Origin: an uncultured Clostridia bacterium
GTDB lineage: Bacteria > Bacillota > Clostridia > Oscillospirales > Acutalibacteraceae
Reading direction: 5' to 3'
Length of the DNA stretch: 11,007 nt
Assembly: GCA_945971755.1 (NCBI GenBank)
Contig: CAMFPJ010000043.1
Location: forward strand, 1 to 11,007
Shown: positions 1 through 6,836 of the stretch, piece by piece
Layout: every line of letters begins with the position of its first letter
Numbering within the stretch: position 1 is the stretch's first letter
Program-made: the position numbers and the translations under genes
Notes under the pieces: model-generated
Seen by the model: the letters and a program-made list of their open reading frames with translations, nothing else
Database searches by the model: none
What the model was told of the DNA's origin: nothing

Positions 1-1345
1 GTGCAAACCTGTAAATGTTTTCACAAACATTTTCATAGTTGTAAGCATCTGTACCGCCCATTACAAGGAACGGCGCCACAAGATTTTTACTGTCCTCACT
101 CTCGCAGATCATTTTAATTGTCTTAAACGCTTTTGAGTCGGTGGGAGAAATCATGGAAGCCTCTTTACCAACTAAAAATTTAATGTCAATATCTTTATTC
201 TTGACAGACTTTCTTATATGTTCTTCAACATCTTCAAAAGTAACGCCCGGCATTGTTCTGAAATTTACGGTAATCGTTGCCTTTTGCGGAAGAACATTAA
301 ACTGCGGACTGCCCGAAGCCATTGTAACTGCCGTGCAGGTACGAATAAGTGATGCTGCCGGGGGAATTTTTGTCATTATTTTAAGAATAATCGGTCTGAG
401 AAGCCAAATATTGCAGGTAAAAAGCCTTACGGGGTAACTGCAACGCTTACCTATTTCGGTGAACAACTCGTAAACAAATCTTGGCATTGTTGCTTTGAAC
501 TGATGATTTTCAATGTCCCGAATAACGTTAGCAAGGTGCCCAAGCGCCGTATGCTTCGGAGGTTGTGAAGAGTGGCCTCCCTTTGCATTTACACTGATTT
601 CATAATTTACACTGCCCTTTTCGGCAACACCTATCCCTGCAAGATTGCAATTTATTACACCGTTAACATTAACGGGAAGAATTGCACCGCCTTCGTCAAG
701 AACTGCTTCTAAATGAACGCCCTGGTCTTTAAGGTACTGTGCAATTTGCTTTGCTCCGTTGTCAGGAGCTGCAACTACTTCTTCATTATGACCTAAGCAA
801 AGATAAATAGTGCGTTTAGGTTTGTACCCATCAGAAATTAACTGTTCAACGCTTTCCATTACGGCAATCAGGTGATTTTTCATATCCATTGCACCTCTGC
901 CCCAAATAAACTCACCGTCATTAAAGCCTTCAAACGGGTCATGAGTCCAATCAGAAAGTGTTCCCTCTGCAATGGGAACAACGTCTTGATGGGCAAGCAG
1001 TGCTATACCATCAAGAGTCGGGTCCGTGCCCTCCCATTTATACACTAAAGAAGCATCTGCAATCTCCGTTTTGGAAAGTGTTTTGTGAACAAGCGGATAA
1101 CGCTCCTCCAAAAACTTATGGAACTTATCAAACTCGTTCCAATCTACTAAATCACGGTCATAATTTGAAATAGTTTTAATTCTTATTGCGTCCGAAAGAT
1201 TTTTACAGTAACGGTCCGTGTCAACAGTTTCATCTGTAAGCACACTTTCAGACACTGTCTTTTTCGGTGGAACGAAAAAAGCCGCACGAATTGCAGTTAT
1301 TATCAAAAGAGCCGCAATAACGCCAAGAATAATATATACTGTCAT
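1..1345 (-). CDS. Membrane-anchored M20 family metallopeptidase (PM20D1/CPS1-like), C-terminus cut by window edge
   Basis: The frame is open from the ATG at 1345 to the left edge: 448 codons, with perhaps 20-40 C-terminal residues missing. Residues 3-24 form one hydrophobic helix, probably an uncleaved membrane anchor. The catalytic domain then shows the M20 di-zinc signatures: LLAHQDVVP (H119, D121), GRGAMDMK (D154), GHNEE (E188 as general base, E189 as metal ligand) and LDEGG (D217). The dimerisation domain has AKGGHSSQPP with H258, followed by NVLPQKA and an SPTDSKAF segment near the end. The last zinc histidine would lie just outside the window. The closest family I recognise is the PM20D1/yeast carboxypeptidase S group, which hydrolyses (or in PM20D1 also forms) amide bonds of N-acyl amino acids or peptides; the substrate here is unknown. 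The ATG overlaps the upstream stop (ATGA), with AAGGAGG 7 nt before it. Family assignment is firm, specificity is not. Confidence 0.93.
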   Translation of the reverse strand, partial: MTVYIILGVIAALLIITAIRAAFFVPPKKTVSESVLTDETVDTDRYCKNLSDAIRIKTISNYDRDLVDWNEFDKFHKFLEERYPLVHKTLSKTEIADASLVYKWEGTDPTLDGIALLAHQDVVPIAEGTLSDWTHDPFEGFNDGEFIWGRGAMDMKNHLIAVMESVEQLISDGYKPKRTIYLCLGHNEEVVAAPDNGAKQIAQYLKDQGVHLEAVLDEGGAILPVNVNGVINCNLAGIGVAEKGSVNYEISVNAKGGHSSQPPKHTALGHLANVIRDIENHQFKATMPRFVYELFTEIGKRCSYPVRLFTCNIWLLRPIILKIMTKIPPAASLIRTCTAVTMASGSPQFNVLPQKATITVNFRTMPGVTFEDVEEHIRKSVKNKDIDIKFLVGKEASMISPTDSKAFKTIKMICESEDSKNLVAPFLVMGGTDAYNYENVCENIYRFA

Positions 1346-2010
1346 TCGTCTCCCTCCTTGAATTTTATCGTGCTTGTATCTATGTAATAGAAATGTTTGT
1401 TATCAGGAAGATAGTAAACAGTAACTGCGGAATTGATAACGTCATTCGAAACTTTTCGTCCAACTCTCGAGCTTTTATAAGGAGTACCATTCTTACCTCT
1501 TATTTTTGTGCTGTCACAAATGATTTTCTGACCGCCGATAACATCAACAATCTCATTTATTCTAACAAGCTCTGTTTTGCCGTTCTTAACAATATATTTA
1601 TGTAAGCAAATGGGTATATAAATCAGACAAAGCAAAATAATTGCAATAACCGTGAGGCAGATTCCCACATAAAGAATTACGAAATATGCTTTTTCTGTTG
1701 CGATGAAAATGTCCTCCGGTGCGTCTTTTGTAAAGTAAACGGTAATATCTTTGCCCACATAGTCATTATTGTCTTTGTTAAAGTCATAATCTATCTCATA
1801 ATTTACACCGTCAACATTGTACCAAAGCACGTACTTTCTGCTGCCGTCTTTAAGCATTACCGTTGTAACAAGTGCAGTTCTTGTTTCTGCTGACTTAACC
1901 AATTTTCTGTCTTTAATTATTGTACTGCCTCCCACAGCGGCCAGAACAGCACCGACAATTAAAATCGCTGATAAAATTGCAGTTACAATACAGAGTTTAG
2001 ATTTTTTCAT
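1342..2010 (-). CDS. Two-helix membrane protein with DUF3592-like extracytoplasmic domain, function unknown
   Basis: The product is 222 aa from the ATG at 2010. The start is chosen because AAGGAGG lies 6 nt upstream; a TTG at 2028 would put that site inside the coding region. A basic N-terminus (MKKSK) leads into a first helix at about 6-28, so residues 29-108 should be outside the cell. That segment has the beta-rich look of DUF3592 proteins: TALVTTV, then YNVDGVNYEIDYDF, then VGKDITVYFTKDAPED. A second helix at about 109-136 returns the chain to the cytoplasm. The C-terminal part (150-216) is again beta-rich and ends in VTVYYLPDNKHFYYID, echoing the end of the first domain. It has no catalytic motif I recognise. 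It begins 11 nt after polC and overlaps the M20 peptidase by 4 nt, so the two are co-translated and may act together at the membrane. DUF3592 resemblance is by eye. Confidence 0.85.
   Translation of the reverse strand: MKKSKLCIVTAILSAILIVGAVLAAVGGSTIIKDRKLVKSAETRTALVTTVMLKDGSRKYVLWYNVDGVNYEIDYDFNKDNNDYVGKDITVYFTKDAPEDIFIATEKAYFVILYVGICLTVIAIILLCLIYIPICLHKYIVKNGKTELVRINEIVDVIGGQKIICDSTKIRGKNGTPYKSSRVGRKVSNDVINSAVTVYYLPDNKHFYYIDTSTIKFKEGDE
1353..1359 (-). promoter_or_regulatory. Ribosome binding site of the M20 peptidase gene
   Basis: On the minus strand this is AAGGAGG, a full match to the consensus Shine-Dalgarno sequence, 7 nt before the ATG at 1345. It lies inside the last codons of the preceding gene and fixes the peptidase start. 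It suggests strong independent initiation in addition to coupling through the ATGA overlap. Confidence 0.85.
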
Positions 2011-2016
2011 AAAAAC

Positions 2017-2023
2017 CCTCCTT
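2017..2023 (-). promoter_or_regulatory. Ribosome binding site of the DUF3592-like gene
   Basis: The minus strand reads AAGGAGG here, 6 nt before the ATG at 2010; its first two bases are the last two of the polC stop codon. This full consensus match decides the start of the downstream gene in favour of 2010 over the in-frame TTG at 2028. Confidence 0.85.
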
Positions 2024-5000
2024 AACAACCGAACAGTGACATCTGTGCAGACTCAGGCAGCCCTTTAAGCGCTCCTGCTTCTCTAAGTGCGGCAATAACC
2101 GAACTTGATGCACCGGTTCTTGACTGATAATCATCTATTGACACGAATTCTCCGCCGCCGTCTTCTCTGCCTTTTTCAAGGGCCTTTGCGGCATTTTCAC
2201 CAACACCTGAAAGTGCCGAGAATGACATACGGATCTTTCCGTCTTCAATGTAGTATTCGGTTGCCTTTGATTTGTAAATATCAACAGGCAAAAGCTCTAC
2301 TCCTCTTGCCATCATTTCATTAACAACCTGCAAAGCCGTAAAAGCAGATTTTTCAGTTGCCGATGCGGCTCTGTTCTTAATTTTTACGTCGAGTTCCGTC
2401 ATTTTTTCTTTAACTGCCGCGTGACCTCGCATAACTGTGGCTGCGTCAAGGTCTCCTCCGCGAACAGTTAAGAAGGCTGTGTAATACTCAACAGGTTTAT
2501 AGATTTTGTACCATCCGAGACGAAGCGCCGCAATAACGTAAGCCGCCGCATGTGCCTTTGGGAACATATATTTAATCTTTTTACAAGATTCCATATACCA
2601 CTCGGGAACACCGCATTCACGCATTGCTTCTTCTGCTCCTTCGGGGAAACCGACTTTTGCGACAATACCTTTACGGGTTTTTTCCATAATATTAAATGCC
2701 ATTCCGGGTTCTAAGCCCTTATGCATTAAGTAAATCATAATAGAGTCACGGGTACCGATTACTTCTGAGATGGTGCATGTGCCTTTTTTAATAAGCTCCT
2801 GCGCATTGCCAAGCCAAACGTCAGTACCGTGTGAAAGGCCTGAAATCTGTAAAAGGTCAGAGAATTTTTGCGGTTTTGACTCAATGAGCATTCCCCGGAC
2901 AAATTCAGTTCCCATTTCAGGAATTGATAGTGTGCCTGTTTCAACGCCGATTTCCTCGGCTGTAACGCCGAGAGCCTCAGGCGAAGTACAAAGACTTACG
3001 ATTTTGGGGTCGCAAACATCAACCTCCATAACGGGTATTCCCGTTAAATCTTCAAGGTGCTTGTAAAGCGTCGGCACATCGTGTCCGAGAATATCAAGCT
3101 TCAAAATTGTATCGTGTAGGAAGTGGAAGTCAAAGTGCGTTGTTTCCATGTCGGAGTCAGTATCATCCGCAGGGTACTGAACAGGAGTGAAATCATAAAC
3201 GTCATATTCATTGGGAACAACAACCATTCCGCCGGGGTGCTGACCTGTTGTTCTTTTAATACCCGTGCAACCCCTTGTCAGCCTGTCCTCTTCTGCTCTT
3301 GTAACTTTCAAGCCCCGTTCTTCAAGATATTTCTTCACAAATCCGTAGGCAGTCTTATCTGCAACAGTTGCTATTGTACCTGCCTTAAAAACGTGTGAAG
3401 AGCCAAAAAGCTTTTCAGTATATCTGTGCGCCTTACCCTGATAATCGCCTGAAAAGTTAAGGTCAATATCAGGTGCTTTGTCGCCGTGGAAACCAAGGAA
3501 AGTCTGGAACGGAATTTCGTGACCGTCACGAATCATTGGAATATGACATTCGGGGCAATCTTTCGGGGGCATATCAAAACCCGAACCGTATTCACCGTGT
3601 AAGAAAAACTCCGTATGCTTGCATTTTGGACAGCGGTAATGGGGTGCCAACGGGTTAACCTCTGAAATACCTGCCATTGTTGCAACAAAAGATGAACCGA
3701 CAGAACCTCGGGAACCAACGTGGTATCCGTGTTCTTCAGAATCCCAAACAAGCTTTTGCGCAATGATATAAAGAACGGCAAAGCCGTGCTTGATAATTGA
3801 TTCAAGTTCCATTGTAAGACGTTCGGAAACATACTCGGGAACCGGGTCGCCGTACCATTCCTTTGCCTTATCCCAACAAATTCTGCGAAGTTCTTCTTCA
3901 CTGCCTTCGATTGACGGCTGGAATGTACCTTTCGGAACAGGGCGTACCTGCTCTATCATATCCGCAATTTTATTAGTGTTTTCAACGACTACTTCATAGG
4001 CTGTTTCTTCACCGAGATATGAAAATTCTTCCAACATTTCTTCGGTAGTCTTAAAGTAAAGCGGGGCTTGCATATCGGCGTCCTTAAAGCCTTGACCTGC
4101 CATTAAAACTGCACGGTAAATTGCATCTTCGGGGTCCATAAAGTGAACGTCACCCGTTGCAACAGTAAGTTTGCCGAGAGAGTCCGCAAGAGTAATAATT
4201 TTTCTGTTGATTTCTTCAAGGTCATCATTGCTCTGAATGTGAGCGTACCTTGGGTCATCGGAACGAACCATAAACTGATTGTTGCCGTTTGGTTGAATTT
4301 CAAGATAGTCGTAAAACTCGGCAATTTTTCGGATTTCCTCTTCGGGAGCACCTAAAACAATGCTTCTGTAAAGTTCTCCCGCCTCGCAAGCAGAGCCCAC
4401 AATCAGTCCCTCTCTGAACTCAATTATTTTTGAACGAGGCATTCTCGGACGTTTATAAAAGTAATCAATATTTGAAGTTGAGATAAGCTTGTAAAGATTT
4501 TTAAGACCCACAGAGTTTTTAACCAAAATGATGATGTGATAGCTTGGTAAATCTTTATAAGACTTGTCAGGGTTTCCTATATCATCAACAAGATAACCCT
4601 CAACACCGTAAATGACCTTAATTTCTTTGCCGTCCTTGGCAAGCTTTTCAGCAGCATTCATAGCGTCCGGATAGCCTTGAGCGTTGCCATGGTCGGTAAT
4701 CGCTATTGCGGTATGCCCCCAAGATGCGGCTCGTTTAACAAGTTTGCCTGCGTCTGTCATACCGTCCATCTGTGACATATTTGTATGCAAGTGAAGTTCC
4801 ACGCGCTTTTTAGGAGCGTTATCCTGCTTTATAATCTTTTTAACGGAGTTAACTGATGTTGCGGAGATAATGTTTTCACCTGTAAATTTATCATAAGTAA
4901 CTCTGCCGTAAATCACAACAGTCATATCATCTGAAAGATTGTCGAGAAGACTTTTGGCTTTCTCTGTATCCTCAAATATTTTTACGCTGTACGAATAATC

Positions 5001-5780
5001 GTCATCTGTAATGTTAAAGGTGATGATAGTATTTCTCTTATCTTTTGTAAGCCTAACATCAAGTCCGAACACTCTGCCCCAAACGGTAACTGCTCCGCTT
5101 TCAATGCTGATTGTGCGAAGTTTTACAATGTTGTTATAACGAACCTTGTTGCCGTAAAGAGGTTTTAATGTTTCAAAGTATAGCGGAAAACCCTCAACCA
5201 AAATATGTTCTTTCGGAGTTACGTCTGCTGAGATATTAGATTCTTCGGGAATGTTGTGCTCACGCTTATATTCCTCATCAGCCTTTTTCTGCATTGAATC
5301 AAGGGCTGATTGTGAGTCAAAATTCTCTTCCTGACTAAAAGACACTTCAATTTCAACGCCGAAAATTTGCTGAATAATCTTTTCAATTTCTTTTCCGCAG
5401 CCGGCAGCTTCAAGAATATCCTTTCCGCCTTTTTTTAGGTGAACCGTTAAATTTTTACCGTCCAAAGAATACTGAGCATCGTTAAGATAGCCGTTTGTTA
5501 CCGTAATTCTGTCACGCAAAATCGACACAACAAGTGCCATATCGCCGAGCAAAAATCCGTTTCGCATATTTTCTTCCACAATTCTCAATGAAAAGCCGAG
5601 TTCTGACGACAAAATCTGCCCAACTTCACCGAGCCTGTTTTCTCCCAACTTTTTATAGGGATTTATGTACACCGTGACATCTTCTTTGCTTGTTTCCATG
5701 CGGACAATTTCAGCAAAAATTATATCAGCGTAATTATTTATATTTAATTGTTCGCTAAATAAATCCTTGAATATTGCCAT
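2022..5780 (-). CDS. polC: DNA polymerase III, PolC-type alpha subunit, lacking the internal DEDD exonuclease domain
   Basis: This is the replicative polymerase of Firmicutes, 1252 aa against about 1440 for B. subtilis PolC. Domain order: PolC N-terminal region (about 1-200), OB fold (about 210-320), PHP domain from VELHLHT at 327, then palm, thumb, fingers and C-terminal region. Visible landmarks are GSRGSVGSS (689-697), a four-cysteine zinc site (C717, C720, C742, C745), PDIDLNFSG with catalytic D771 and D773, the third catalytic Asp in KLDILGHD (D896), CKKIKYMFPKAHAAAYV, and a terminal beta-clamp motif QMSLF (1246-1250). The DEDD exonuclease that normally sits between YGVE (391-394) and the PHP His (H415) is absent; about 20 residues bridge the gap. 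PHP ligands H330, H332, D339, H364, E394, H415, C465, D544 and H546 are all present. The ATG is 3 nt after the ispG stop, with AGGA 8 nt upstream. Identity is certain; the missing domain accounts for the length deficit. Confidence 0.98.
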   Translation of the reverse strand: MAIFKDLFSEQLNINNYADIIFAEIVRMETSKEDVTVYINPYKKLGENRLGEVGQILSSELGFSLRIVEENMRNGFLLGDMALVVSILRDRITVTNGYLNDAQYSLDGKNLTVHLKKGGKDILEAAGCGKEIEKIIQQIFGVEIEVSFSQEENFDSQSALDSMQKKADEEYKREHNIPEESNISADVTPKEHILVEGFPLYFETLKPLYGNKVRYNNIVKLRTISIESGAVTVWGRVFGLDVRLTKDKRNTIITFNITDDDYSYSVKIFEDTEKAKSLLDNLSDDMTVVIYGRVTYDKFTGENIISATSVNSVKKIIKQDNAPKKRVELHLHTNMSQMDGMTDAGKLVKRAASWGHTAIAITDHGNAQGYPDAMNAAEKLAKDGKEIKVIYGVEGYLVDDIGNPDKSYKDLPSYHIIILVKNSVGLKNLYKLISTSNIDYFYKRPRMPRSKIIEFREGLIVGSACEAGELYRSIVLGAPEEEIRKIAEFYDYLEIQPNGNNQFMVRSDDPRYAHIQSNDDLEEINRKIITLADSLGKLTVATGDVHFMDPEDAIYRAVLMAGQGFKDADMQAPLYFKTTEEMLEEFSYLGEETAYEVVVENTNKIADMIEQVRPVPKGTFQPSIEGSEEELRRICWDKAKEWYGDPVPEYVSERLTMELESIIKHGFAVLYIIAQKLVWDSEEHGYHVGSRGSVGSSFVATMAGISEVNPLAPHYRCPKCKHTEFFLHGEYGSGFDMPPKDCPECHIPMIRDGHEIPFQTFLGFHGDKAPDIDLNFSGDYQGKAHRYTEKLFGSSHVFKAGTIATVADKTAYGFVKKYLEERGLKVTRAEEDRLTRGCTGIKRTTGQHPGGMVVVPNEYDVYDFTPVQYPADDTDSDMETTHFDFHFLHDTILKLDILGHDVPTLYKHLEDLTGIPVMEVDVCDPKIVSLCTSPEALGVTAEEIGVETGTLSIPEMGTEFVRGMLIESKPQKFSDLLQISGLSHGTDVWLGNAQELIKKGTCTISEVIGTRDSIMIYLMHKGLEPGMAFNIMEKTRKGIVAKVGFPEGAEEAMRECGVPEWYMESCKKIKYMFPKAHAAAYVIAALRLGWYKIYKPVEYYTAFLTVRGGDLDAATVMRGHAAVKEKMTELDVKIKNRAASATEKSAFTALQVVNEMMARGVELLPVDIYKSKATEYYIEDGKIRMSFSALSGVGENAAKALEKGREDGGGEFVSIDDYQSRTGASSSVIAALREAGALKGLPESAQMSLFGC
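4536..4601 (-). other. Site in polC where the DEDD exonuclease domain is missing
   Basis: This segment encodes roughly residues 394-415, from the E of YGVE to the H of PSYHIIILVKN. In B. subtilis-type PolC these two PHP elements are separated by roughly 200 residues carrying the DEDD exonuclease, with its FDVETTGL and HNASFD motifs. Neither motif occurs anywhere in this protein. The frame is uninterrupted across the junction and the linker (VDDIGNPDKSYKDLPS) contains no remnant of the domain. Confidence 0.9.
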
Positions 5781-5783
5781 ATA

Positions 5784-6836
5784 TTACATCCTGTCTATTT
5801 CTTTCAAAAGCTCCGTAACTATTTCGTCTTCATTCACTTTTTTGAGTACCTCACCGCGTTTGAAAATAACACCGCAACCGTCACCGCCTGCAACGCCGAT
5901 ATCCGCTTCCTTGGCTTCCCCCGGTCCGTTAACAACACAACCCATTACGGCAACGGTAATTTGTTTATTACAATTTGCCAAAGCATCTTCAATTTCCTTT
6001 GCAAGTGAAATCAAATCAATTTTTGTTCGTCCGCAGGTGGGGCAAGATACAAGCCTTACACAGTCTGTCTTAATTCCTGCCGCTTTCAAAATATCAAAGC
6101 CTGCCTTTACTTCTTTAACCGGGTTATCCGTCATGGAAACACGAATTGTATCTCCGATTCCGTCAAGAAGAAGCGAACCGATTCCTATACTTGACTTTAC
6201 AAGTGCCATATTGTGAGTTCCGGCTTCCGTTACTCCTAAATGAAGCGGATAATCACATTTTTTTGCAAGCATTCTGTAAGACGTAACCATTTTTTGAACG
6301 TCTGACGATTTAATTGAGACTACAATATCGTTAAAATCGAATTTTTCTAAAAGACTAATATGATAAAACGCACTCTCGCACAAAGCCTCCGGAGTCGGAG
6401 AACCGTATTTTGCTAAAATGTTCTTTTCAAGAGAACCGGAGTTGACGCCGATTCTGATGGGAACCCCGTGAAGCTTACAGGCGTCTGCAACTGCTTTAAC
6501 CTTGCTGTCATCACCTATATTTCCGGGGTTAATACGAATTTTGTCCGCCCCTGCGGCAACGCTCTCAAGGGCGCACCGATAATCAAAATGAATATCAGCT
6601 ACAACGGGAATGTTAACATTTTCCTTTACTGCATAAAGAGTTTTCGCCGCCGCTGTATCGGGCACTGTCAAGCGAATAATTTCACAACCCGCATTTTCGA
6701 GTTCAATCGCCTGTTTTACGTTTCCGTCAACATCGTGAGCAGGAACATTAAGCATTGACTGAACTGCAATTCTGTTGTTACCGCCTAAGGCAATGTTTCC
6801 TACCTTTACTGTTTTTGCCTTTCTTCTTTCAATCAT
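5784..6836 (-). CDS. ispG: 4-hydroxy-3-methylbut-2-enyl diphosphate synthase (MEP pathway)
   Basis: IspG (GcpE) converts methylerythritol cyclodiphosphate to HMBPP, the penultimate MEP-pathway step, in the cytoplasm with a 4Fe-4S cluster and an external electron donor. At 350 aa it is the short two-domain bacterial form: a TIM barrel (about 1-240, including VVADIHFDYRCAL, RINPGNIG and GVTEAGT) and a cluster-binding domain. The cluster ligands are C265 and C268 in LVSCPTCGRT, C300 in VMGCVVNGPGEA, and E307. The ATG overlaps the rseP stop (ATGA), with AGGGGA 8 nt upstream; the stop is 3 nt before polC. It occupies the place held by proS between rasP and polC in B. subtilis, and works in the same pathway as dxr two genes upstream. 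Complete, no anomalies. Confidence 0.98.
   Translation of the reverse strand: MIERRKAKTVKVGNIALGGNNRIAVQSMLNVPAHDVDGNVKQAIELENAGCEIIRLTVPDTAAAKTLYAVKENVNIPVVADIHFDYRCALESVAAGADKIRINPGNIGDDSKVKAVADACKLHGVPIRIGVNSGSLEKNILAKYGSPTPEALCESAFYHISLLEKFDFNDIVVSIKSSDVQKMVTSYRMLAKKCDYPLHLGVTEAGTHNMALVKSSIGIGSLLLDGIGDTIRVSMTDNPVKEVKAGFDILKAAGIKTDCVRLVSCPTCGRTKIDLISLAKEIEDALANCNKQITVAVMGCVVNGPGEAKEADIGVAGGDGCGVIFKRGEVLKKVNEDEIVTELLKEIDRM

Noticed and set aside
141..437. A 98-codon plus-strand open frame at the left end
   Set aside because: It is antisense to the M20 peptidase, whose frame shows all expected family motifs through this region.
2011..2028. TTG at 2028 as start of the DUF3592-like gene
   Set aside because: It would place the AAGGAGG site inside the gene; the ATG at 2010 has that site at ideal spacing.
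4536..4601. Frameshift or pseudogene as explanation for the short polC
   Set aside because: The frame is continuous, both flanking PHP halves are intact and all catalytic motifs are present; only the exonuclease block is absent.
5767..6216. A 149-codon open frame on the plus strand opposite ispG
   Set aside because: It lies antisense to a complete, well-conserved ispG, its translation is low-complexity Ser/Thr/Pro-rich and matches no family I know.
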